From the NCBI RefSeq assembly GCF_001636695.1, contig NZ_LGEL01000020.1:1-64000 (forward strand): a DNA stretch of 64,000 bases, written 5' to 3'. Positions 34,410-44,064 of the stretch are shown piece by piece; within the stretch, counting starts at the first letter, position 1; the number at the start of each line of letters is the position of its first letter. The notes under the pieces were generated by a model that ran no database searches, had not been told where the DNA came from, and saw nothing but the letters and a program-made list of their open reading frames with translations. Position numbers and translations under genes: made by a program. Source of the DNA: Pedobacter panaciterrae (GTDB taxonomy: Bacteria > Bacteroidota > Bacteroidia > Sphingobacteriales > Sphingobacteriaceae).

Positions 34410-35492
34410 TTATTTTTTTATCGCTTGTTCTGGTGTTACCATTCCATCAGCCAGGTGATGAACAAGCCCATTGCTACATAAATTGTCATTTTTTGCGACG
34501 ATGTCGCTGGTCACTGATTTGATGGGATTATCCGCAGGCCCATTACCTGTACGCAGGGTTAACCCATAACCGAGCTTAAAGGTGGGATACAATTTTCCGC
34601 CCCCGAATCCCATGTAATAGCTGCTGTTTTTTAGGTAATAATTAAAAGTGCCATTTGAATTGATCCTGGAGAATACCTGAGTATCGGACACAAAGAAGTG
34701 TCTGTCGTATAAGAGGTAAACTCCAAAAAGCAGCTCTCCCTGGTATTTGCTGGCATCCATTTCATTTAAGGAAGCGGCGGTAATTCCTACATTTTTAAGG
34801 GCTTGGTTATTGGGTGCAAAAACAGTGAATTCCGCTGTTCCTGCCAGTTGATCCCATAGGTTAAACTTCTTTAAACCACTTACAAACACACTGTAATCCG
34901 GATGTCCGGACAGCCAGGCCTGTACCGTTTTATTGAAATTAGGTTTCATCACGTTATCCAATACCTGCAGGTTGCCATTGGCCAGTACCACATCTTGTCT
35001 GATCACCTCAGATCCAGAGAAATAGAGTTCATTTTCTACGCCCCCATTTGGGTTCATCGATGCTCTGGAAACATATAGATCCGTTTCTGATAAAGTAGCA
35101 TAACGGACATCAATTCCGTTATTTGGAATATCGCTCACCCTTAATTTACGCGGCATCAAATGGTATCCAATCACCTTTTTTAGGCTATCCTGATTCATTT
35201 TGTCAAAATCTGAAGGATTATAGACCCCCATCCTATTGAATGCTTCATCAGTAGGTGCCAATACGGTGAAAGGACCTGCTCCATTGAGCTGATCTGCAAA
35301 TCCTGTTTTTACAAGCGCTGCGTAAAACAAGCGCATTTCATAGTTGTTCTTCACAAAATCGCCTGCCGGACGGATGTTTTCATTCGGTGCAGCAATCGTT
35401 AAATCATCATGCTTACAGGAAGCCAGCAATAAGATTTGCATTCCTATGGCCAGTATCATCAGCGTTTTATTCCTATATTTTCTTTTTTCCAT
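34410..35492 (-). CDS. Fasciclin (FAS1) domain lipoprotein
   Basis: 360-residue lipoprotein (ILLLASCKHDD) with two FAS1 domains, about 45-190 (GPFTVLAPTDEAFNRMG; NGNLQVLDNVM) and 195-355 (EFTVFAPNNQALKNVG; NGLVHHLADGM). I start at 35492 (MEKRKYRNKTLM), which gives a compact lipoprotein signal; the in-frame ATG at 35525 would overlap the upstream gene and add an unlikely leader. First of three tandem FAS1 genes. Confidence 0.87.
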   Translation of the reverse strand: MEKRKYRNKTLMILAIGMQILLLASCKHDDLTIAAPNENIRPAGDFVKNNYEMRLFYAALVKTGFADQLNGAGPFTVLAPTDEAFNRMGVYNPSDFDKMNQDSLKKVIGYHLMPRKLRVSDIPNNGIDVRYATLSETDLYVSRASMNPNGGVENELYFSGSEVIRQDVVLANGNLQVLDNVMKPNFNKTVQAWLSGHPDYSVFVSGLKKFNLWDQLAGTAEFTVFAPNNQALKNVGITAASLNEMDASKYQGELLFGVYLLYDRHFFVSDTQVFSRINSNGTFNYYLKNSSYYMGFGGGKLYPTFKLGYGLTLRTGNGPADNPIKSVTSDIVAKNDNLCSNGLVHHLADGMVTPEQAIKK

Positions 35493-35505
35493 GAAAATCA
35501 TATTC

Positions 35506-36726
35506 TTAATAAATTGGCGGTGCATATTTCCTTTGAATAGTGGTTAGATAAACCTTACCATTTACTACTTCAATGGTGTTTACCGTAGCGAATGTGGCTG
35601 GATTATTGACTCCAGAGTGAATGTTGACCAATAGGTTAGGCAATATTGCTGCGTTATCATTGCTCTGCATTCTGATTTTACCGTTTTGCAGGCAATTCAC
35701 AGAAACCCAGTTTCCACCATTATCCGTAGAGCCGCTGTAGTATGGATTTGTGGTAATGTCCATCCCCGGCACAAAAAAGTCGAAGCGCGGCCAGATATTT
35801 GTGGTGATGCCATTGGATAATTTACTGGCCCAGATCGGGAAGCTGGAATAAGGATTAACCACTGAGGTTTCTGTATTTAGCTTCACATTGGCGAAGTATT
35901 TCCCTTTATACCCTGGTATTGTGGCTCCTTGAGTACTTAATAAATTCTGATCTTCATAAAGTGAAAGATAAACGTTCATATCATCTTTCATTCCCCACTG
36001 AAAACTTGCAAGCAGGAAATTGTCTTCTTTAAGCGACTTATCGGCCTCCCAATAACCTTTTGCACTCATGTTATAAAAATTCACATAAGCCAGTGAGTCA
36101 GACAAAGGGAGTTTATGGAAGATTTCCTGACGCAATAAAATACCTGTTCTTTTGGTCACAAAATCTTTCTGCAGGAGGTGCATAGTGTAAACCTCCTGAG
36201 CAGTTAAATTAATAGTCGTATCAATCAGAATATCCTTTTTAAGATGGTTTTCCAATTGGAAGAAGGGCACAGTATTTTTTGGCCGGTAAGCGAACATAAT
36301 TCGTACTTTCCCGGATGGCACCTGTGCCCAGCTGCTCAAATCAAAACCGTTTAAGATAGGCCCTACCAATACGTTTTCTTTTCCGGGATATTCCGGATTG
36401 TTTACCGAAGTACTGTTTCCGATATGTGATGGATATGGCGGAGCATACGCATCCCGCTGATCTAAAAAATCACCTACAATTTCTGCGCTTACAGGCATTC
36501 CGCTGGGATCCACTACAGGGTTGATGAACATACAGAAAAAAGGCACTTTATTGTCTTTGCTACCCAGGGTTTGCACGTAGTTCAGGTTATTGAACACACG
36601 CAGGTAAGCAGGCTCTTTAATTTTACTGTATTCGACTTTTACACAGCCGGAGGTCAACAGCAGGAAATTACAAGCTATCAGCCATGCGAATGTGGTGTTC
36701 ATTTGAAATAATCTATTCTTTTTCAT
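35506..36726 (-). CDS. Exported lipoprotein, DUF4397-like
   Basis: 406-residue lipoprotein (LLLTSGCVKVE). After the lipobox it has an Ig-like stretch, EPAYLRVFNNLNYVQTLG, of the sort found in DUF4397 proteins, then mainly beta sequence without known catalytic motifs. A second similar strand pattern occurs at about 220 (LAYVNFYNMSAKG). The start overlaps the upstream stop as TAATG, implying translational coupling. Function unknown; a surface accessory of the adjacent TonB receptor is the contextual guess. Confidence 0.65.
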   Translation of the reverse strand: MKKNRLFQMNTTFAWLIACNFLLLTSGCVKVEYSKIKEPAYLRVFNNLNYVQTLGSKDNKVPFFCMFINPVVDPSGMPVSAEIVGDFLDQRDAYAPPYPSHIGNSTSVNNPEYPGKENVLVGPILNGFDLSSWAQVPSGKVRIMFAYRPKNTVPFFQLENHLKKDILIDTTINLTAQEVYTMHLLQKDFVTKRTGILLRQEIFHKLPLSDSLAYVNFYNMSAKGYWEADKSLKEDNFLLASFQWGMKDDMNVYLSLYEDQNLLSTQGATIPGYKGKYFANVKLNTETSVVNPYSSFPIWASKLSNGITTNIWPRFDFFVPGMDITTNPYYSGSTDNGGNWVSVNCLQNGKIRMQSNDNAAILPNLLVNIHSGVNNPATFATVNTIEVVNGKVYLTTIQRKYAPPIY

Positions 36727-38465
36727 TATTTGTTATGTTTGATAATGATCATTTTTGCTTTAGTTGCCGGCGTACTTCCTGTTCCCGACTGCCCAATTAA
36801 GCTAACTGTATAGATACCCGGCTCATGTACAGGCAATGCTCTTGCTGGCCGCAGATACAATTGTTTATTGGCAATAAAAGCATCGCTTTTCAGTACCTCA
36901 ATCTCGCTTGCCCAAACACCAGGAACAACGTTAGGTTTAGAGCGGTAGGCCATCACTTCATATGGACTTTGTGAATAACTACTGCTTACATATGGGCGTT
37001 CAAACAATGGCATCTCCGGCTGAAGGTTGACACCAGCATTAGGATTGTCATCTCCCGCGGAAATAGACTGTCCATTATTTAGCGTAAACGTGATGTATGG
37101 ATTACCAGTTGAAAGGTTTAGGAACCGCTTAAAGAAGAAATAGCGGAACTGATTTCTTGCATAAGTAGCATCTTCCTGTGCAGGGCCGCCGGTATAAGTT
37201 GCACCACTCAAATCGTTGGCTACTAATAATAATTTAGGTCCGCCTGCGGCATCTGGAGATAACCAGGCTGTATAATTTTGTGCAGGGCGAAGTACTTGCT
37301 TTACGCTGGCAATGGCCTTACCTGAGGCATCTACTGCTTCGATGGTATGCGTACCCTGAATGAAATTGCTATAGGCACCGGATGCGCCGAAACCGAGGTC
37401 GCTTGCAATGGTTTTATCATCTACTCTGAAACTTACTTTTTCGGTGTTCAAGGCATTAACGCCCTGTATGCGGAAATAGGTATTGTTAACAGCCGAAGTA
37501 TTATCATTCAATACCTGGAATGAATTCTGGTAGGTATCAGCGGTCTCATCATTCTCATTAATTAAATAATTAAAACGCTGCGGAGCGATTAAAATCGTGT
37601 AAATCCCTCCGGGTTGATAGGTTTGAATTGGCGCATAAGTTAAGGCGGTAGAATTCGTGATACTCCTTGGAATCGTAGAGGTTGGTGGATCCAGTATCGT
37701 GTATTGATTCAATTCAGAACCTAACGCAGGCATTTGTCTGCCGTCCTGCATCAGCACTTTAAACTGATATGTACCATAAGGGAGTTCTATATATTCAGAT
37801 GCTTGTGTTGCTGAGCTGATGTTATTAGTCTTCTGATTTACCAATGAACCATCAGAATATGCCAAAGAGACACTGCCCGTTAAATCTTCCAAAGCCCCAC
37901 TGCTGTTGAAGGCAGGGTTTTTAATTTTACCAGAAAGGTTTACGATCCTGACTTTAAAATAATCAGGTTTTGAGGATGCAGCAACACCGCGCTTTATAGA
38001 AACAACGTCCGGCTGCCCCTCCATACCAAAGGTTGGCATCAGGAAATAGTCTGTGGGGTTATTGTAATCATTTTTAACCTCCGTTTTGATATCATTACCC
38101 AATGTGGACTGATAAGATCTGGTCATGAAATCCAGTTTAACAATTTCCTGTGCATTAAAAAGATCCTGAGGCACATTCCAGATTTTAGTCAAATAGCCGT
38201 TAACAGGAAAATAGGAAGTTCCCGGTAATTTAACTGGTGCTCCGGCACTGGGAATAGGAGTTAGAAAACTGGTCAGACTATCGCCATTGGCGATCACCTG
38301 ATTATAAAGCGCTAGATTGATCACCCTGGCAGTAGAATTGATACGGTTTTCCGTTAAAACGCGGTTATCTGCCTCAAAATTCAGCTTATCCTTTTTACAG
38401 GCCTGACCTAAAATCATGACCATCAAGGAAAAGAGCGGAAGGAACTTATATTTTAGCTTATTCAT
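36726..38465 (-). CDS. Exported lipoprotein, DUF4397-like
   Basis: 579-residue lipoprotein (ILGQACKKDK). Repeated DUF4397-like Ig strands appear at about 45 (ARVINLALYNQVI), 170 (FKVRIVNLSGKI) and 320-400 (YFRIQGVNALNTEKVSFRVD; GTHTIEAVDASGKAI). The last third resembles a carbohydrate-binding beta domain, but no family is recognised. It directly follows the STN-type TonB receptor with a TAATG overlap, the position a SusD would take in a typical SusCD pair. It may serve as the receptor's surface partner, which is inference. Confidence 0.65.
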   Translation of the reverse strand: MNKLKYKFLPLFSLMVMILGQACKKDKLNFEADNRVLTENRINSTARVINLALYNQVIANGDSLTSFLTPIPSAGAPVKLPGTSYFPVNGYLTKIWNVPQDLFNAQEIVKLDFMTRSYQSTLGNDIKTEVKNDYNNPTDYFLMPTFGMEGQPDVVSIKRGVAASSKPDYFKVRIVNLSGKIKNPAFNSSGALEDLTGSVSLAYSDGSLVNQKTNNISSATQASEYIELPYGTYQFKVLMQDGRQMPALGSELNQYTILDPPTSTIPRSITNSTALTYAPIQTYQPGGIYTILIAPQRFNYLINENDETADTYQNSFQVLNDNTSAVNNTYFRIQGVNALNTEKVSFRVDDKTIASDLGFGASGAYSNFIQGTHTIEAVDASGKAIASVKQVLRPAQNYTAWLSPDAAGGPKLLLVANDLSGATYTGGPAQEDATYARNQFRYFFFKRFLNLSTGNPYITFTLNNGQSISAGDDNPNAGVNLQPEMPLFERPYVSSSYSQSPYEVMAYRSKPNVVPGVWASEIEVLKSDAFIANKQLYLRPARALPVHEPGIYTVSLIGQSGTGSTPATKAKMIIIKHNK

Positions 38466-41400
38466 TATTTAAAAAGGTTATAGGTAAAGCCCAGCATAAT
38501 TTCTGCACCACGATTAAAACTTCGGTTGATGTATTCGTTACCGTACCATTTACCGCCAGTCTGAGGATTCGCATAAACGGTTTTTATTGCCGGATTCAGG
38601 ATATTCTTGGCGTAGCCTTTAAATTTTACACTTTTTGTGATCCGCTGACTGAATACAAAATCTAATATCGGTACCGGTTGCGTATACAAATCAGGTTCTC
38701 CGGTCAGGTTAATCTGTACCAAACGTTCACCTACCATATTAAAAGTCAAGGTTAAATCAGAGCCCGATTTTGGGTTTTCATAGTTTAGCCAAAGATTGAT
38801 AGAGTACGGCGCCTGCTCAAAAAGCGGAGAGTTTTTTGGCGTATAACGATCCAATGAACGAATAGCTTCATAACGTTCCGGTGTTTTTTTGATGTCACTT
38901 TGCGCGAGTAACAAGTTAGAACCAAAATAGAAATTCTTCAAAGGATCATATAAAGAACCCAGGCTTTTCACTATCTCTAACTCCAATCCCCATACTCTAC
39001 CCACGTTAGGATCGTTCTGGAACTGGATGGTTGGAAACTCTGGATAGGTAGCTGCTAAACCTGCGGTTTGCAAACTGAATACCTTTACCAGCTGATTTTC
39101 GATACGTTTACCAAAGGCAGAAATTGCCACTACTTCCCCTTTTTCCGGGAACCATTCCCATCTGAAATCCAGATTTTGGGTAGATTGGTTTTTCAGGTTT
39201 GGATTACCGACTACCAATCCCATCTGGAAAGCATCAAATTCAAAAACATTGGTGATTTCCCTCAACTCTGGTCTGGCCAAAGTGGTGTTGTAAGCGGTAC
39301 GGAAATTCATGTTGTCGTTTAAGGTATAGGTTGCGTTTACAGAGTAATAAGGTTTGAAGCCTGTTTTGTACACCGAATTAGGGTTGATTGGATTCAATGG
39401 AATCCTTCCACCATTGGCATCTCCAGCAGTTAATGAAGGATCTAAGAATACACCTGCAGTATCTACTTTTGATCCGATATTAGTGGTTTCGAAACGTACA
39501 CCACCCGCTACACGAAGTTTTTCAGTGATTCTCAAATCTACCATCCCGTAAAGTGCATTGGTTTCAAAATAGCCGGTATAATTGTTTGGAGACTTCTGGG
39601 TATTGTATAAAAAACCACCGATAGGCAACATGCCCTCGCTCTGATTGGCTGCTGGCATTTTTACGCCGATTATCTGGTTGCTCACCAATCGGTTCAGATT
39701 GCCTTCCACATCGTATAATGGAATAGATTTATTAGTAGTAAAGTTAGAGCCTGGTAAGAACAGCTGGTTCTCTGTGAATGAGCGGTCACGGAACAAATAG
39801 TTTACCCCTGTTTTAAATTGCTGGATCTGTCCGAATAATTTAAAAGGAATGCTTAAGTCTGCTTTGTAGTTGTAGTTTTTCTCGTCCAGGTTACGCCATC
39901 TACGTCCGTTTGGCTCTGCCTGCATAATACCGTAAGGACCAAATCCATTGACATAACCAGAAGTTAAGGCGTAAAGATGTTTAGTATAGGTCAAACCTTC
40001 TGAAGTATTTCCGGCGCCAATTCCTGGTCTCATGTACCAGCCACCGCCTCTTGGCATGTAGTCTGCTAAACTTGCGAAACGGAAATCCGGATCATTTTGT
40101 TTCGACCTGGAGCTTGCCACATTATAGCTTAAGCGAGGCGACATTTCTGTCTCAAAAAATTTATGTTCTCCCTGTAAGTTGAATGTATTTAGGTTACGGA
40201 AAGTTTGTTTCAGCGAATAAGTAGTAGTGTATACATCGCCTGGTAAGCCAGTATATTCATAACGGCCATACAGGTTTGTTGCCTTGCTTTCTCCGCCCCA
40301 GCTGCCCAGATACTGCATACTGATTTCGTTTCGATTGTTAAAGCGATAGGTTAAACCTGCCAGAGTACCGTAATTGAGGGTTTCAACACCGGTATTTTCT
40401 TTATAGGTTTGGTATTTACCCATATACAAACTGTTTGGCGTGATATAGTTTGGAATATTTCGAGGGCTGTATACATCTGGATTACCCGTCACCACACCCT
40501 GATAGATACTGTATTGGGTTAAATTCCCACCAGAAATATCGCTAATACGGCGATAATAATTTCCACCCAGGATCAAGCCTATCTTGTGCTTTTTAAACAC
40601 CTCATAGCTATTTCCGTAAGTAGCCGAGTATAACTGATTCAACGGAGCCTTCTTGTATTGGGTAGTCATTACCGGATCAAAAGACTGCATGATATTGTTG
40701 ATTCGATTTACTTCCTGATAAGCTGAGGGACTGTAATTGCTATTTGCAATCATACTTTGGATAGACCCTAGTCCAGCCGGGTATTGCCTGGCCAGATTTT
40801 TAAAATCAGAGCTTAGATTTTTATCACCGATTTTAGTTCCGAAAGTACCCATATCGCTGTTCCAGAAACTATTGTACTGACCACTCATACCCACATTGGA
40901 GTTTAAACCAGTCTGTGCAATGATTTCAAAAGTCTCCTTTTCAGGTACTGATTTTGTTTTTAGCTCTACAATACCGGCTGCTGCATCGGCAGGTTTATCC
41001 GGGGTTACGGTTTTATAAATGGTGATGTTATCTAATAAAGAAGCGGGAACCAGGTCCAAAGGGATAGTACTTCTGTCTGGATCCGAAGAAGCCAGACGCA
41101 CACCGTTTAGCTGTCCGATCACACTTCTATCACCCAGACCGCGGATGGCTACATATTTATCATCGGTTACCGTTACACCAGCTACCCTTTGCAAGGCCTG
41201 TGTGGTTGTAATACTACCGGTTTTTTCGATCAGTTCTGAAGAAATGGCATCCTGTATAATAGAGGATTTTTTCCTTTCATCCAAAACAGCAACACTAGTG
41301 TTTGCTTTTCTTCTAGCCTGAACAGTTACTTCTCCTAATTGTGTAGACGATGACTTCAGTTCTATTTTCAGCTCCTTAGTATTCGCATCAACCTTAATCT

Positions 41401-42049
41401 CTACACTCTGGTAACCAATATAAGAGATCACAAGTATTGCCCCACCTTCAGGTACTGTAATCCGGAACTTACCATTCATATCAGTAGATGAGCCCCCACC
41501 TCCTGTTTTAATACGAATACCTACACCAATTAGTGTTTCACCTGTTTTTTCATCTACAATTGTTCCTGAGATGATTATAGGTACTGGTTTTTTCGTAATT
41601 ACAACATACCCCTCTATTATTTTGTACTCCAGGTTAGTGTTGGTTAAAACTTTAGCAAGTGCATCGGCTACAGTAATCTCTGTAGCATCTATACTTATCT
41701 TTTTTGTATTTTGATTTAACAAGCTTACCTGAGCGTTGATCTGTATGTTTGATTGTTTTTCTATTGTATTCAAACAATTTTCAATACTTGCATTTTCCAG
41801 CTTAAGCTTAATTTTCTGATTCAAATTCTGACTGCGAACAGAACTGGCACACAGCACTCCAATAAATGTGAGGTTGACAGCGATCAGAAGGAACGAGCAT
41901 TTCATAAAGAAATAAATTTTATCTGTTACCAGATTGTTATTAGCCATCTCGCTAAACTTCTTTCTGATGATAATAGCACCTTTTATTAACATGCTAATAA
42001 ATCGAAAAGAAGAACGCAGATGTAATCCTTTTTGCATATTTTTGATCAT
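38465..42049 (-). CDS. TonB-dependent receptor with STN signalling domain
   Basis: 1194-residue outer-membrane receptor/transducer. After the signal region (hydrophobic FLLIAVNLTFIGVLC near residue 60) come an STN domain (about 75-155, IKLKLENASIENCLNTIEKQ), a CarboxypepD-reg-like domain (about 158-240, ISGTIVDEKTGETLIGVGI), a plug (about 260-370, ALQRVAGVTVTDDKYVAIRG) and a barrel ending LGFTYNLFK. STN domains touch a FecR anti-sigma factor, and the fecR and sigma genes lie just upstream. The N-terminus before MANNNLVTDK may be over-long. Substrate unknown. Confidence 0.88.
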   Translation of the reverse strand: MIKNMQKGLHLRSSFRFISMLIKGAIIIRKKFSEMANNNLVTDKIYFFMKCSFLLIAVNLTFIGVLCASSVRSQNLNQKIKLKLENASIENCLNTIEKQSNIQINAQVSLLNQNTKKISIDATEITVADALAKVLTNTNLEYKIIEGYVVITKKPVPIIISGTIVDEKTGETLIGVGIRIKTGGGGSSTDMNGKFRITVPEGGAILVISYIGYQSVEIKVDANTKELKIELKSSSTQLGEVTVQARRKANTSVAVLDERKKSSIIQDAISSELIEKTGSITTTQALQRVAGVTVTDDKYVAIRGLGDRSVIGQLNGVRLASSDPDRSTIPLDLVPASLLDNITIYKTVTPDKPADAAAGIVELKTKSVPEKETFEIIAQTGLNSNVGMSGQYNSFWNSDMGTFGTKIGDKNLSSDFKNLARQYPAGLGSIQSMIANSNYSPSAYQEVNRINNIMQSFDPVMTTQYKKAPLNQLYSATYGNSYEVFKKHKIGLILGGNYYRRISDISGGNLTQYSIYQGVVTGNPDVYSPRNIPNYITPNSLYMGKYQTYKENTGVETLNYGTLAGLTYRFNNRNEISMQYLGSWGGESKATNLYGRYEYTGLPGDVYTTTYSLKQTFRNLNTFNLQGEHKFFETEMSPRLSYNVASSRSKQNDPDFRFASLADYMPRGGGWYMRPGIGAGNTSEGLTYTKHLYALTSGYVNGFGPYGIMQAEPNGRRWRNLDEKNYNYKADLSIPFKLFGQIQQFKTGVNYLFRDRSFTENQLFLPGSNFTTNKSIPLYDVEGNLNRLVSNQIIGVKMPAANQSEGMLPIGGFLYNTQKSPNNYTGYFETNALYGMVDLRITEKLRVAGGVRFETTNIGSKVDTAGVFLDPSLTAGDANGGRIPLNPINPNSVYKTGFKPYYSVNATYTLNDNMNFRTAYNTTLARPELREITNVFEFDAFQMGLVVGNPNLKNQSTQNLDFRWEWFPEKGEVVAISAFGKRIENQLVKVFSLQTAGLAATYPEFPTIQFQNDPNVGRVWGLELEIVKSLGSLYDPLKNFYFGSNLLLAQSDIKKTPERYEAIRSLDRYTPKNSPLFEQAPYSINLWLNYENPKSGSDLTLTFNMVGERLVQINLTGEPDLYTQPVPILDFVFSQRITKSVKFKGYAKNILNPAIKTVYANPQTGGKWYGNEYINRSFNRGAEIMLGFTYNLFK

Positions 42050-42138
42050 TACGGGTTTTCGCCTATGGCGGATATCTGTTAATATTTATCTCTGGGCTGA
42101 TGCGTCTTCGAAAACAACCAGCACTTTGATGATTTTTG

Positions 42139-42160
42139 CGTCCTCCTTTACGGGAGGGCG
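42139..42160. terminator. Hairpin between fecR and the receptor gene
   Basis: 8-bp stem with one G-U wobble, arms 42139-42146 and 42153-42160, 6-base loop. It is followed on the plus strand by TTTCTTTTTT, so it reads as an intrinsic terminator for plus-strand (antisense) transcripts. On the minus strand it lies in the 156-bp gap between fecR and the receptor and lacks a T-run. Confidence 0.45.
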
Positions 42161-42205
42161 TTTCTTTTTTAAAGTCTAAGTATTACATATGTTTTTCCTT
42201 TCCGA

Positions 42206-43240
42206 TTAATTAATAGTAATATGATTATCCTGAATATGATATTTAAATTGGCCCGAGGCACTTAAGATCTTTATCATTGTATTAATAGATACATTTGCCG
42301 TCAGATTAATTTTCATTAATCTCGACGCCGTTTTTTCAGAGTTAAAACTAATTTTCACATCATACCATCGCTCCAAAATGCCAGCAATTTCGGATAATGG
42401 TACTTCATTAAATACCAATCGTCCGTCCTTCCATCCGCTAATGTCACTTACCACTGCAGATCCTAATGTTCTTAAATGACTAGTTTCATTCCATGTTACA
42501 GTTTGGCCAGGCATCAATATGGCTATCGATTCTATTTTGCCAGCTTTATGTCTATCCACCCGTACCTTACCAGTACTTACCGAAACAGTCACCGGTTTAT
42601 TTATAAATGCATCTACTTTAAAAGAAGTGCCCAGTACTTTCGTTGTAATTATTCCGGTATGGATAATGAATGGTTTTTTGTGGTTTTTAGTAACCTCAAA
42701 AAAAGCTTCCCCTTCTAAATCTATTTCCCTTGTGTTCCCTATAAATTTTTCCGCATAACGCAATTTACTGTCAGGCCCAAGATAAACCTGTGAACTGTCT
42801 GGAAGAGTTATAATTGTTCTGCGACCATTAGGATTATATTTTTCTATAAAGGCAACAACTGATTGCTCATGAGATTTTTTAGATGTATTAACCCATAGCC
42901 CAGCTCCAATAAATAATATTGTCCAGATCGCAGCATACTGCCACTTAGTAATTTTATGCACAAAAGAAATACGGGAAGTTTTCGTAACGCTCACTTCTGA
43001 AGTTAAAGACGCCCTGTCAATCCGTTGATGGATTTTACTTTTCCAGTCGGCCATCTGCAACGGATCACCTGCAGTATCACCCTCAGTAATTTTTCCCGCC
43101 CACTGTTCATCCCATACCTCATTAAATAGCTGCTGGGCATTTTCCTGGCGAAGAAAGTCCTTCACTAATTTTAATTCCTCTTTATCACAAAGGCCGGCAA
43201 GGTATTTTTTAATCAGGGCCTTATCTACTCTTAAATTCAT
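42206..43240 (-). CDS. FecR-family anti-sigma factor
   Basis: 344-residue single-pass inner-membrane regulator. The cytoplasmic N-terminal part (about 1-90) would hold the ECF sigma factor, one helix lies at about 99-116 (WQYAAIWTILFIGAGLWV), then the periplasmic FecR domain (about 145-240, ITLPDSSQVYLGPDSKLRYA; REIDLEGEAFFEVTKNHKKPFIIHT) and a C-terminal DUF4974-like domain (about 270-344, WYDVKISF). It should release the sigma factor when the STN receptor binds its ligand. Confidence 0.93.
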   Translation of the reverse strand: MNLRVDKALIKKYLAGLCDKEELKLVKDFLRQENAQQLFNEVWDEQWAGKITEGDTAGDPLQMADWKSKIHQRIDRASLTSEVSVTKTSRISFVHKITKWQYAAIWTILFIGAGLWVNTSKKSHEQSVVAFIEKYNPNGRRTIITLPDSSQVYLGPDSKLRYAEKFIGNTREIDLEGEAFFEVTKNHKKPFIIHTGIITTKVLGTSFKVDAFINKPVTVSVSTGKVRVDRHKAGKIESIAILMPGQTVTWNETSHLRTLGSAVVSDISGWKDGRLVFNEVPLSEIAGILERWYDVKISFNSEKTASRLMKINLTANVSINTMIKILSASGQFKYHIQDNHITIN

Positions 43241-43306
43241 TGTTTCTATCCTTCAACTACAAGACACAACTTGTATAGGGATAGGGTGACCGGAAATGAA
43301 AAAAAA

Positions 43307-43900
43307 TTAAAGAAAGAAAATTAGCACTAAAAACATGGTGATATCGATATGCTCTTTAAGACCTTCTCTAAGATGTTTTAGTGATACCAGCATTTGAGTT
43401 TTAATTGTATTCACTGAGAGATTCATGCTTTCTGCAATTTGCGGATAGGTCATCTGCTCTTCTCTGCTTAGCTTAAATATCTTTTTCCTTTGGGGGCTCA
43501 GTTGATTCAGTTTTATTTGATAAACCTGTTCAAGCTCTTTATAATGTAGTTCGTGATCGGCAGATTGATTCGTTGCCGGATGTTGCTCAGTAAGGAGCTC
43601 AATGTCAGTTGTAATCAATTCTTTCTTGCGGATGAAATTGAACAATACATTTTTCATCGCACTAAAAAGATAAGCGCCAACCTCACCATTTATATGCAGC
43701 TCATTTCTCTTTTTCCAAATGTTAAACATAAGGTCCATAACCAGTTCTTCGGCCACAGCCGTATTTTTAACATAATTAAGAGAGAAATTATAAAGAATAC
43801 CAAAATATCTTTCGAACAAATGATCGTATGCTTTAATATTATCCTCCCTACATTCCTGAAGCAATATTTGATCAGATAGTTTAGCGTAATCTTTAATCAT
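43307..43900 (-). CDS. ECF RNA polymerase sigma factor (FecI-like)
   Basis: 197-residue sigma-70 family ECF factor: region 2 at about 12-85 (YDHLFERYFGILYNFSLNYV; VMDLMFNIWKKR) and region 4 at about 125-180 (LSPQRKKIFKLSREEQMTYPQIAESMNLSVNTIK, a clear helix-turn-helix). It ends in a hydrophobic tail common in Bacteroidota FecI-type factors. I start at 43900 because the ATG at 43945 lies upstream of the likely -7 element. It probably drives the downstream receptor/FAS1 operon, and perhaps itself. Confidence 0.9.
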   Translation of the reverse strand: MIKDYAKLSDQILLQECREDNIKAYDHLFERYFGILYNFSLNYVKNTAVAEELVMDLMFNIWKKRNELHINGEVGAYLFSAMKNVLFNFIRKKELITTDIELLTEQHPATNQSADHELHYKELEQVYQIKLNQLSPQRKKIFKLSREEQMTYPQIAESMNLSVNTIKTQMLVSLKHLREGLKEHIDITMFLVLIFFL

Positions 43901-43908
43901 TCGTGGAA

Positions 43909-43942
43909 CAAATAAATCTGACAGCAAAAATACCTGCCAAAA
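43909..43942 (-). promoter_or_regulatory. Putative promoter of the sigma/fecR pair
   Basis: On the minus strand, TTTTG (43942-43938) and TTTATTTG (43916-43909, one mismatch to TAnnTTTG) are 21 bases apart. The start site would fall only a few bases before the ATG at 43900, arguing for that start. Confidence 0.45.
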
Positions 43943-44003
43943 CATACACCTACATTACCCCAGTATTAACTTATAGTAAAGAATGACGAATAGAATCTTA
44001 ACA

Positions 44004-44047
44004 AACAAAAGAGGCAATCCTTTGAAATAAGGATTGCCTCTTTTGTT
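44004..44047. terminator. Perfect 19-bp terminator stem
   Basis: Arms 44004-44022 and 44029-44047 with a 6-base loop. The stem ends in TTTT on the plus strand and the same on the minus strand, so it works either way. It follows the carboxymuconolactone-decarboxylase-like gene (minus strand, stop at 44065) and insulates the sigma factor promoter. Confidence 0.85.
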
Positions 44048-44064
44048 AAAAACAACTTGAAGTA

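Noticed and set aside
43900-43945. Upstream start for the first ECF sigma factor
   Set aside because: The extension would overlap the probable promoter and adds a hydrophobic leader foreign to ECF factors.
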